A stretch of 64,000 nucleotides of DNA from Cladorhizidae sp. MBARI D1340-BT2 (Eukaryota; Porifera; Demospongiae; Poecilosclerida; Cladorhizidae), in the NCBI GenBank assembly GCA_028752905.1, contig JAQNBH010000013.1, positions 10,902,897 to 10,966,896 of the forward strand, written 5' to 3'. A program made the translations under genes and the position numbers. The first letter of the stretch is position 1, and the number at the start of each line of letters is the position of its first letter. Under the pieces are notes generated by a model. It saw only the letters and a list, made by a program, of their open reading frames with translations. It searched no databases and was not told where the DNA came from. Below, one piece after another: positions 54,992 to 63,786 of this stretch.

Positions 54992-57900
54992 TTAAGCTTT
55001 AGTTAGATAGCTTGATAAAAACACAGTTGCATCCCGGTAGCTATTTTTAACATGCATACCTAGTGTAATCACTTCAATAGACACTCCATGCGCTGCCACC
55101 AACCAACCATCATCCATCATGCTGCCTTCTCGTATACAACTAGTCACAAAAAAATATTGTTCAATTTTAAGCACGTTTGATATTTTTGGTGAAATTATTT
55201 CCAAAATTTTTATCCTGCAAGGTTGCAACATTCGTTTTAAATTCTTTGTGATCTCTTAAAGATATCTACTTTCATCATAATTATATGCACAAGAAGATAT
55301 ATTGCCCTAATTAACCAATTCTCGCAAAGACAAAAGTTTTTGCTTAAGTAGTGGTGTGTGCTCAATTAGATCAATCTTTAAAATGTGTTAGTGCTTCACT
55401 CCTCCTAACCGTCCCCCCATAAAGCAAGTCACAACTTCTGCAGCAGCTATGGTACACAAGAGTTTACCATAATCTTCGTATAAAAATAAACAGCATAAAG
55501 TCATTTGAGTTTGGGTCTGGGGCATTTAAGCTTTAGTTAGATAGCTTGATAAAAACACAGTTGCATCCCGGTAGCTATTTTTAACATGCATACCTAGTGT
55601 AATCACTTCAATAGACACTCCATGCGCTGCCACCAACCAACCATCATCCATCATGCTGCCTTCTCGTATACAACTAGTCACAAAAAAATATTGTTCAATT
55701 TTAAGCATGTTTGATATTTTTGGTGAAATTATTTCCAAATTTTTTATCCTGCAAGGTTGCAACATTCGTTTTAAATTCTTTGTGATCTCTTAAAGATATC
55801 TACTTTCATCATAATTATATGCACAAGAAGATATATTGCCCTAATTAACCAATTCTCGCAAAGACAAAAGTTTTTGCTTAAGTAGTGGTGTGTGCTCAAT
55901 TAGATCAATCTTTAAAAAGTGTTAGTGCTTCACTCCTCCTAACCGTCCCCCCATAAAGCAAGCCACAACTTCTGCAGCAGCTATGGTACACAAGAGTTTA
56001 CCATAATCTTCGTATAAAAATAAACAGCATAAAGTCATTTGAGTTTGGGTCTGGGGCATTTAAGCTTTAGTTAGATAGCTTGATAAAAACACAGTTGCAT
56101 CCCGGTAGCTATTTTTAACATGCATACCTAGTGTAATCACTTCAATAGACACTCCATGTGCTGCCACCAACCAACCATCATCCATCATGCTGCCTTCTCG
56201 TATACAACTAGTCACAAAAAAATATTGTTCAATTTTAAGCATGTTTGATATTTTTGGTGAAATTATTTCCAAATTTTTTATCCTGCAAGGTTGCAACATT
56301 CGTTTTAAATTCTTTGTGATCTCTTAAAGATATCTACTTTCATCATAATTATATGCACAAGAAGATATATTGCCCTAATTAACCAATTCTCGCAAAGACA
56401 AAAGTTTTTGCTTAAGTAGTGGTGTGTGCTCAATTAGATCAATCTTTAAAAAGTGTTAGTGCTTCACTCCTCCTAACCGTCCCCCCATAAAGCAAGCCAC
56501 AACTTCTGCAGCAGCTATGGTACACAAGAGTTTACCATAATCTTCGTATAAAAATAAACAGCATAAAGTCATTTGAGTTTGGGTCTGGGGCATTTAAGCT
56601 TTAGTTAGATAGCTTGATAAAAACACAGTTGCATCCCGGTAGCTATTTTTAACATGCATACCTAGTGTAATCACTTCAATAGACACTCCATGCGCTGCCA
56701 CCAACCAACCATCATCCATCATGCTGCCTTCTCGTATACAACTAGTCACAAAAAAATATTGTTCAATTTTAAGCACGTTTGATATTTTTGGTGAAATTAT
56801 TTCCAAAATTTTTATCCTGCAAGGTTGCAACATTCGTTTTAAATTCTTTGTGATCTCTTAAAGATATCTACTTTCATCATAATTATATGCACAAGAAGAT
56901 ATATTGCCCTAATTAACCAATTCTCGCAAAGACAAAAGTTTTTGCTTAAGTAGTGGTGTGTGCTCAATTAGATCAATCTTTAAAATGTGTTAGTGCTTCA
57001 CTCCTCCTAACCGTCCCCCCATAAAGCAAGCCACAACTTCTGCAGCAGCTATGGTACACAAGAGTTTACCATAATCTTCGTATAAAAATAAACAGCATAA
57101 AGTCATTTGAGTTTGGGTCTGGGGCATTTAAGCTTTAGTTAGATAGCTTGATAAAAACACAGTTGCATCCCGGTAGCTATTTTTAACATGCATACCTAGT
57201 GTAATCACTTCAATAGACACTCCATGCGCTGCCACCAACCAACCATCATCCATCATGCTGCCTTCTCGTATACAACTAGTCACAAAAAAATATTGTTCAA
57301 TTTTAAGCATGTTTGATATTTTTGGTGAAATTATTTCCAAATTTTTTATCCTGCAAGGTTGCAACATTCGTTTTAAATTCTTTGTGATCTCTTAAAGATA
57401 TCTACTTTCATCATAATTATATGCACAAGAAGATATATTGCCCTAATTAACCAATTCTCGCAAAGACAAAAGTTTTTGCTTAAGTAGTGGTGTGTGCTCA
57501 ATTAGATCAATCTTTAAAAAGTGTTAGTGCTTCACTCCTCCTAACCGTCCCCCCATAAAGCAAGCCACAACTTCTGCAGCAGCTATGGTACACAAGAGTT
57601 TACCATAATCTTCGTATAAAAATAAACAGCATAAAGTCATTTGAGTTTGGGTCTGGGGCATTTAAGCTTTAGTTAGATAGCTTGATAAAAACACAGTTGC
57701 ATCCCGGTAGCTATTTTTAACATGCATACCTAGTGTAATCACTTCAATAGACACTCCATGCGCTGCCACCAACCAACCATCATCCATCATGCTGCCTTCT
57801 CGTATACAGCTAGTCACAAAAAAATATTGTTCAATTTTAAGCATGTTTGATATTTTTGGTGAAATTATTTCCAAATTTTTTATCCTGCAAGGTTGCAACA

Positions 57901-58195
57901 TTCGTTTTAAATTCTTTGTGATCTCTTAAAGATATCTACTTTCATCATAATTATATGCACAAGAAGATATATTGCCCTAATTAACCAATTCTCGCAAAGA
58001 CAAAAGTTTTTGCTTAAGTAGTGGTGTGTGCTCAATTAGATCAATCTTTAAAAAGTGTTAGTGCTTCACTCCTCCTAACCGTCCCCCTATAAAGCAAGCC
58101 ACAACTTCTGCAGCAGCTGTGGTACACAAGAGTTTACCATAATCTTCGTATAAAAATAAACAGCATAAAGTCATTTGAGTTTGGGTCTGGGGCAT
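54992..58195. repeat. Three-unit duplication near the right end of the array
   Basis: Units at 54992 and 56594 share the rare aaaatgtgttag variant (near 55381 and 56983) plus the A4T5/cacg combination. Each is followed by two A3T6/catg units. The three-unit period is 1602 bp. The call rests on few markers. Confidence 0.6.
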
Positions 58196-59263
58196 TTAAG
58201 CTTTAGTTAGATAGCTTGATAAAAACACAGTTGCATCCCGGTAGCTATTTTTAACATGCATACCTAGTGTAATCACTTCAATAGACACTCCATGCGCTGC
58301 CACCAACCAACCATCATCCATCATGCTGCCTTCTCGTATACAACTAGTCACAAAAAAATATTGTTCAATTTTAAGCATGTTTGATATTTTTGGTGAAATT
58401 ATTTCCAAATTTTTTATCCTGCAAGGTTGCAACATTCGTTTTAAATTCTTTGTGATCTCTTAAAGATATCTACTTTCATCATAATTATATGCACAAGAAG
58501 ATATATTGCCCTAATTAACCAATTCTCGCAAAGACAAAAGTTTTTGCTTAAGTAGTGGTGTGTGCTCAATTAGATCAATCTTTAAAAAGTGTTAGTGCTT
58601 CACTCCTCCTAACCGTCCCCCCATAAAGCAAGCCACAACTTCTGCAGCAGCTATGGTACACAAGAGTTTACCATAATCTTCGTATAAAAATAAACAGCAT
58701 AAAGTCATTTGAGTTTGGGTCTGGGGCATTTAAGCTTTAGTTAGATAGCTTGATAAAAACACAGTTGCATCCCGGTAGCTATTTTTAACATGCATACCTA
58801 GTGTAATCACTTCAATAGACACTCCATGCACTGCCACCAACCAACCATCATCCATCATGCTGCCTTCTCGTATACAGCTAGTCACAAAAAAATATTGTTC
58901 AATTTTAAGCATGTTTGATATTTTTGGTGAAATTATTTCCAAATTTTTTATCCTGCAAGGTTGCAACATTCGTTTTAAATTCTTTGTGATCTCTTAAAGA
59001 TATCTACTTTCATCATAATTATATGCACAAGAAGATATATTGCCCTAATTAACCAATTCTCGCAAAGACAAAAGTTTTTGCTTAAGTAGTGGTGTGTGCT
59101 CAATTAGATCAATCTTTAAAAAGTGTTAGTGCTTCACTCCTCCTAACCGTCCCCCCATAAAGCAAGCCACAACTTCTGCAGCAGCTATGGTACACAAGAG
59201 TTTACCATAATCTTCGTATAAAAATAAACAGCATAAAGTCATTTGAGTTTGGGTCTGGGGCAT

Positions 59264-59652
59264 TTAAGCTTTAGTTAGATAGCTTGATAAAAACACAGTT
59301 GCATCCCGGTAGCTATTTTTAACATGCATACCTAGTGTAATCAATTCAATAGACACTCCATGCGCTGCCACCAACCAACCATCATCCATCATGCTGCCTT
59401 CTCGTATACAACTAGTCACAAAAAAATATTGTTCAATTTTAAGCATGTTTGATATTTTTGGTGTAATTATTTCCAAAATTTTTATCCTGCAAGGTTGCAA
59501 CATTCGTTTTAAATTCTTTGTGATCTCTTAAAGATATCTACTTTCATCATAATTATATGCACAAGAAGATATATTGCCCTAATTAACCAATTCTCGCAAA
59601 GACAAAAGTTTTTGCTTAAGTAGTGGTGTGTGCTCAATTAGACCAATCTTTA
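59264..59652. repeat. Truncated terminal satellite unit and right array boundary
   Basis: The last unit matches the monomer up to about 59652 (gaccaatcttta), then changes abruptly to unrelated sequence (tgagatgtcc). It carries private substitutions not seen elsewhere: tcaattcaat near 59344, gtgtaattat near 59464 and gaccaatc at 59641. Greater divergence at an array edge is expected because edge units are homogenised less often. No target-site duplication or transposon end is visible at the junction. Confidence 0.85.
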
Positions 59653-60533
59653 TGAGATGTCCATGAAGTGGCCATTTTCTGACACCACTGTTTCAAAAGC
59701 AATTAGCTTCAGAAAATGATTAGAAAACACACTTTTAAATGACCAATGGCAATCTGACGGATACAGCTTGTTTTTACCAATTTTTTTTTATGCTAGAGGA
59801 TCAACATTGTTTCGAGCATTAATAATTAAACTGGTTGTGGTCAACATGGGTAGTTGCTTTCTCACTCTTTTGACCAGTCAATCCAATACAGGTGTTTGTT
59901 TGGATTCTAATGTAGACCCAGTTGGAAGGAACAACTTCAAATGATGTTTGTCTAGAGCTACAAAATCTGAGAGAACTTATCTGGTATGAGTTTATGAATG
60001 TGTAAGTTTGGGATTGCCTTGGGCAAGATACTGGCAGTAAAGTAGAACCAAGAACACCAAGTTTACAACAGTGTGCCTATTATACCAATGCATAATAGCA
60101 TTCTGGATTTCAGAAACTGTACAATCCTAATAGGCTTCACTTCCATCATATCTTTTTTCCATGTTTGCCAAAGATAAATGTGATGGTGGCAGACTTTGAA
60201 ATTAATGGTGCCAATAGTAGAAGAAGTAGTATTGTTTCAATTAATGGCCGTTATGCTGGTTGCAGGTGCTAGAAGTGGTGGTGGTGGTAGATATATTATT
60301 ATGGAAAATGATTACTAGCTAACAATTATAATGATGAAGACGGCTCCAGTTTGCAGGTGATTTTTATCCTTTCCTTTTCTGTGTCTTTTACAATAGAATA
60401 ATTAATATTTCAAACAAAAAAAAATCTGAAAACATTAAATCATGATAATTTTTTTTAAAAGAAGACAAAGAGTTTGATGAAAATGAAAATTTTGAATATT
60501 TTTTAAAATTAAAACTTGGCTATTTGAGAAGGG
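59653..60533. other. AT-rich spacer between the satellite and the retrotransposon
   Basis: No reading frame of useful length and no RNA gene is recognisable here. There are short simple-sequence runs, such as a T run near 59783, a ggtggtggtgg run near 60280 and A/T runs at 60410-60470. A perfect 7-bp hairpin, ctattat/ataatag with an 8-nt loop, lies at 60077-60098. The stretch could contain a decayed non-autonomous element, but I see no terminal repeats. It is not related to the 534-bp unit. Confidence 0.7.
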
Positions 60534-60554
60534 TGTATTGTGATAAAATCAGTT

Positions 60555-60590
60555 CTCATCCAATTAGAACCTTTAACTAATTGGCATGAG
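60555..60590. repeat. Inverted repeat near the LTR end
   Basis: Arms ctcatccaattag (60555-60567) and ctaattggcatgag (60577-60590) are complementary apart from one bulged base, around a 9-nt loop; the inner 8 bp are perfect. It sits at or just outside the LTR end, depending on which boundary is right. It could be a hairpin in the U5 RNA or a chance flank structure. Confidence 0.7.
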
Positions 60591-60842
60591 ACACTATTCT
60601 ATACGACGGCTTGGTCACCAGTCTCTCCTCACTAGTGATCCTCGATCCAACCCGAAATCAGCCAACTCCAGTAATAGAATGGTATATATTAATAAGTAAG
60701 TGATATACTCAATCAGCAATCATACACAGAGGTTTACACAGACCATACAAGCCTAGCTTTACAGTCTATCTCTTCTTACACAAGTTCAGTTCCAGTTCTT
60801 CTCTTAGTGTTTTTTCTCTCCCTTTATTTAAATTGCAATGTT

Positions 60843-60850
60843 CTTTTATA
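60843..60850 (-). promoter_or_regulatory. TATA box of the LTR promoter
   Basis: The minus strand reads TATAAAAG at 60850-60843, inside the LTR and 27 bp after the minisatellite ends. The position suits a U3 promoter with transcription starting near 60815-60820. An AATAAA lies 14 nt further on (60828-60823), too early to be an R-region polyadenylation signal if that start is right. Confidence 0.55.
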
Positions 60851-60877
60851 GCACTCAGTTTGAGGTGACCAGTCTCT

Positions 60878-61147
60878 GGTGGTTTCTTTGTCCATGGTGG
60901 TTTCTTTGTCCATGGTGGTTTCTTTGTCCATGGTGGTTTCTTTGTCCATGGTGGTTTCTTTGTCCATGGTGGTTTCTTTGTCCATGGTGGTTTCTTTGTC
61001 CATGGTGGTTTCTTTGTCCATGGAGGTTTCTTTGTCCATGGTGGTTTCTTTGTCCATGGTGGTTTCTTTGTCCATGGTGGTTCATTTGTTCATGGTGGTT
61101 CCTTTGTTCATGGTGGTTCCTTTGTTCATGGTGGTTCCTTTGTCAAC
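60878..61147. repeat. 18-bp minisatellite, 15 units, inside the LTR U3
   Basis: Fifteen units of ggtggtttctttgtccat follow one another in perfect 18-bp register. Units 1-8, 10 and 11 are identical; unit 9 (61022) has one T-to-A change. Units 12-15, nearest the LTR start, have the ttcctttgtt or ttcatttgtt form. On the minus strand each unit contains ACCACCATGG or ACCACCATGA. As 18 is a multiple of three, long low-complexity frames (repeated MDKETT and others) appear on both strands and are not taken as genes. The array lies between the LTR start and the TATA box, the position of enhancer repeats in many LTRs. Confidence 0.95.
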
Positions 61148-61170
61148 AGTCGGGGAAAGTTTCCCTGACA

Positions 61171-61180
61171 TTCCTCCCCC
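61171..61180 (-). promoter_or_regulatory. Polypurine tract
   Basis: The minus-strand run GGGGGAGGAA lies immediately before TG of the 3' LTR and directly after the end of the RNase H homology. This is the plus-strand DNA primer of LTR retrotransposon replication. Confidence 0.8.
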
Positions 61181-61184
61181 GTTA

Positions 61185-61592
61185 GATCGAGACCAATGGT
61201 CTCGACTAAGGCAGTCGGCATTTGCATTTGCTGAACCAGATCTATGAGAGATCAGAAAGTCATAGGCTTGTAATGATAAAGCTCATCTAGCCAATCGACC
61301 ATGGCTGTCCTTTAAGTTTGCTAAATGCAAAAGAGGGTTGTGGGGTCAGTCTCGATCTTGAACTTGGTACCCTCTAGGTAGACTCGGTAATGCTTTACAC
61401 CAGCAACGATCGCAAGTGCCTCCCTCTCGATGGTTGAATAATTCTGCTCCCTGGGCAATAATTTCCGCGAGCAGTACGCAATTGGATGCACTTATCCCTT
61501 CTCATTTATTTGGCTCAATACATAACCCAACCCCGTTGCTGAGGCGTCTGTCTGTAATATAAACTGCTTCGTCCAATCTGGAGTTGATAGAA
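61185..61592 (-). pseudogene. Retrotransposon RNase H domain, broken
   Basis: Translating the minus strand gives the connection and RNase H hallmarks: PDWTKQFILQTDAS near 61590-61549, then VHPIAYCSRKLLPREQNYS and a TIEREALAIV segment (61491-61400). A KIETDPTTL segment follows near 61350, and the end is an ADCLSRDHWS motif near 61216-61187. RNase H degrades the RNA strand of the RNA/DNA hybrid during reverse transcription. The domain is interrupted by TAA at 61494-61492, TGA at 61285-61283 where the family has Trp, and a frameshift at about 61328-61336. The last frame continues without a stop across the polypurine tract into the LTR and ends in minisatellite unit 12. Confidence 0.85.
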
Positions 61593-62666
61593 TTGGTTAA
61601 TCTGTCAAAAGCTTTCTTTAATGCTTGGAATGCTCTGTTACATTCCGTTGTCCAGATCACTTTGTTTTCTTTCAACTTTTTTGTTAAGTTCGTGAGGGGG
61701 CAAGCTATTGTAGCAAATGATTGAATAAATTTGCGATAGTAGCCGCAGAGTCCTAGAAATGCTCGAATGTTCTTCTTCGTCTTTGGGATCATGTAGTTCT
61801 GCACGGCTCGATCTTGCACGACATCGGGCGAACTTAACCATCACCCACCAGATGACCCAAATAACAACATTGACTAACCCCAAAATAACATTTCTTTTCT
61901 TTTATGGTTAACCCCGCTGCCCTCAACCTTTCCATCACTACCCTCAAATGTTTCATATGATCTTCCCATGAGGTACTATGGATGACTATATCATCCAAAT
62001 ACGCGGAGGAAAAATCATGTAATCCTTCTAAAATAGTATTCATGAGTCTTTGAAATGTGGAAGGGGCTGACACAAAACCAAAGGGCATTGTGAGATATTG
62101 ATATTTCCCATAAGGTGTTGAAAAAGCTGTTTTTTCTCGACTCCCCTTTTCCACAGGCACTTGGTGGTATCCTTTAACTAGATCTAATGTATTTATGAAT
62201 TTGGCTCCACCTATGTTGTCAATCAGCTCTTCGATATTTGGTATTGGATATGGGTCTGCTTTGGTCACTAAATTCAATTTGCGGTAGTCAATACACATCC
62301 TTATCCCCCCATCCTTTTTTTAGGAACTTAAACTATGGGCGCTGCCCAAGGACTGTGAGAAGATTCAATGGTACCCTGATCTAAAAGAGTTTTGATCTCC
62401 GAGCGCAAAAATTCTTTCGCTGTGTGTGCTAACCTATACGAAGGCAATCGTATTGGTAGTACATCCCCTGTAGCTATCACATGCTCTATTAGGTCAGTCT
62501 TTCCTGGGGTTTCCTTGATAACATCCTTGAATTGTTGTTTCAATTGATTTAATTGTGTGTGTTGCTTGAGAGAGAGGAACGTGCCTTTGATACCTGGTTC
62601 AAATTGAACTGCTCGTCTAATTCTTGGTCTTCCACTAGAAAAACTGCTGGGGCAGGTGAAGTCCAT
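61593..62666 (-). pseudogene. Retrotransposon reverse transcriptase domain, broken
   Basis: Three pieces make up a Ty3/gypsy reverse transcriptase, which copies element RNA into DNA. The N-terminal piece (62666-62328) has the TDLIEH, PIRLPSYRL and SPWAAPIV motifs. The central piece (62298-61834, 154 codons) has MCIDYRKLN, the first catalytic Asp in TLDLVKGYHQ (residue 39), the MPFGF motif (71-75) and YLDD (100-103). The third piece (61819 to about 61600) has the thumb/connection motif FLGLCGYYRKF. The breaks are a TAA at 62330-62328 next to a 7-base homopolymer (62315-62321) that shifts frame, a TAA at 61836-61834 followed by a frameshift, and another shift near 61591-61600. All three catalytic aspartates remain, which suggests fairly recent decay. 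Confidence 0.93.
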
Positions 62667-63529
62667 AACTTCATGGTATTCACGTGAAAAGTTTTTAGTG
62701 GTTTCCCTGTTTTTCCCGTGTCCACCTGATAAGTTACCTCAGTGATCTTTCTCACAATTGGAAATGGGCCTTGCCACTCATTTAACAGTTTATTTTGTTT
62801 GCGCGGTCGGAATACTAAAACAAATTCCCCAACCTCAAATTGTCTTTCAATAGCTTTGCTATCATGGTATCTCTTTTGAGACTGTTTCTCTTTCCTTTCT
62901 TTTTCCTGAGCCAATTCTCTCACTAGTTCAATGTTAGCTTTCATGGTTCGAATGAACTCGATAACATCAACCTCACACTCTTCCTCTTTTCCTTTCCAGA
63001 ATCTAGCTAAATTCTCAAGGGGTGTTCTCATCTCCCTTCCGAATAATAGCCAGAAAGGTGAAAATCCTGTGGTCGCATGGACACTACCCCTATAGGACCA
63101 CAAAACAAAAGTTAGGCAATCATCCCATTCTACCTTTGGGTTGTTCATTAACTTCTTCAACAACCTCTTCAAAGTACTGTTGAACCGTTCCACCATACCA
63201 TCTGTTTGGGGATGGTATGGGGAGGTTCGAGTCTGTTTGATTCCAGTTCTGCTACAGAATTGCTTCATCACTTTTGACATGAAATTGCTACCGTTATCTG
63301 ATAGTAACTCTTGTGGTATCCCCACTCTGGCAGTTAAATCGACTAAACAATTTACTACTGTCTCAGCTGTTAACGGAAATGCTTCCGGACACTTTGTGGT
63401 ACAATCTATTGCCACTAGAATATACTTATTCCCAGCCTTAGTTCTTTTTAAGGGCCCAAAGATATCTAGAGCTATCATGGAGAACGGTTCCTTGACAATA
63501 GGTAAAGGGTGTAGTGGTGCCTTAGTCAC
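62549..63529 (-). pseudogene. Retrotransposon integrase catalytic core and C-terminal domain
   Basis: A 326-codon open stretch encodes most of an integrase, which inserts element DNA into the host genome. The D,D-35-E triad is complete: Asp22 (IALDIFGP), Asp78 (LLSDNGSNF) and Glu114 (HPQTDGMVERFN), with 35 residues between the last two. A basic, helical stretch (about 195-225) and a GPF motif near residue 254 (NEWQGPFPIVRKI) mark the C-terminal GPY/F-type region. The final FHVNTMKLW motif is where such proteins end before the next domain. The apparent ATG is only the first Met after an upstream frameshift; the homology begins further upstream. The last 118 nt overlap the RT frame, which lies in the -1 register. 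It is the longest intact piece of the element but cannot be expressed from this copy as a whole polyprotein. Confidence 0.93.
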
Positions 63530-63786
63530 TATTGGGGCACTAGCCTTCTGGCAAATGGGGCATGACTGACAAAGTTCTTTTACATATAAAGCATCCCTGG
63601 CCTATCCAATCGTTGTCTAATGGCTTCCAAGGTTCTTTCACGTCCCAAACGCCCAGCCACTACTGAATTGTGAGCTAATGTTAAGACCTTTTTACTCTTG
63701 CCATCTTAACTAGGCTTTTTCCACCAACATGATAGGGTTCTCTCATTAGTAATCTTCCCTCCCAAAAGTAAGGACTACCCTTGCTA
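63530..63786 (-). pseudogene. Integrase zinc-binding N-terminal domain, broken
   Basis: Conceptual translation gives a YFWEGRLLMRE segment, then LTLAHNSVVAGRLGRERTLE and CQSCPICQKA, the H-H-C-C zinc-binding region of Ty3/gypsy integrases. The first His (63672-63670) and the Cys residues (63571-63551) are present. The position that normally holds the second His, in the AGHLG-type motif, is Arg (CGT at 63651-63649). Frameshifts occur near 63690 and 63585. With the frame break in the A7/T7 run at 63792-63798, this separates the domain from both neighbours. Confidence 0.8.

Larger units (their letters stand above)
1..59652. repeat. 534-bp satellite DNA array, 112 units
   Basis: The same AT-rich unit recurs head to tail from the first base to 59652. 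Taking the invariant ttaagctttag as phase marker, unit starts fall at 14, 548, 1082 and so on to 59264, which gives 112 units; the last is truncated. Of 111 spacings, 85 are exactly 534 bp; the rest are 524 (one), 527 (one), 529 (three), 530 (six), 535 (nine), 537 (one) and 538 (five). Units differ by a handful of substitutions and short indels. No unit is interrupted by foreign sequence. Each unit has a HindIII site (aagctt), a PstI site (ctgcag) and normally a SpeI site (actagt, changed in some variants). Such homogeneity is typical of satellite DNA under concerted evolution. The array continues beyond the left edge. I find no convincing rRNA, tRNA, snRNA or histone gene in the unit. Confidence 0.97.
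60534..61170 (-). repeat. 3' LTR of the retrotransposon
   Basis: The LTR start is set by the polypurine tract: on the minus strand GGGGGAGGAA (61180-61171) is followed at once by TGTCAGGG from 61170. Right after the start lies a perfect inverted repeat, gggaaa/tttccc, at 61153-61165. Downstream come the U3 minisatellite, a TATA box and a U5-like stretch. The other end is not certain. A TGT...ACA end at 60534 gives 637 bp; a TG...CA end at 60587 (minus-strand GTGTCTCA) gives 584 bp. The 5' LTR needed to decide is outside the window. Confidence 0.75.

Noticed and set aside
1..59652. CRISPR array
   Set aside because: The repeats are directly adjacent 534-bp units without unique spacers, and the setting is eukaryotic.
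1..59652. Tandem 5S rRNA, tRNA or histone gene cluster
   Set aside because: No 5S internal control region, tRNA box A/B pair or histone motif was recognised on either strand of the unit.
60823..60828. AATAAA on the minus strand as LTR polyadenylation signal
   Set aside because: It lies only 14 nt after the TATA box, probably upstream of the transcription start, so it would not be in R.
60824..61247. Low-complexity ORFs on both strands over the 18-bp minisatellite (MDKETT, NHHGQR, WFLCPW and VSLSMV repeats)
   Set aside because: A repeat of 18 bp (a multiple of three) leaves several frames open automatically. The sequence is LTR U3, and the frames end in unrelated LTR sequence.
61638..61883. 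81-codon minus-strand ORF overlapping the RT thumb region
   Set aside because: It is the wrong register after a frameshift; the FLGLCGYYRKF motif lies in the overlapping frame.
63141..63569. 142-codon plus-strand ORF
   Set aside because: It is antisense to the integrase core, which has clear catalytic motifs, so it is a shadow frame.
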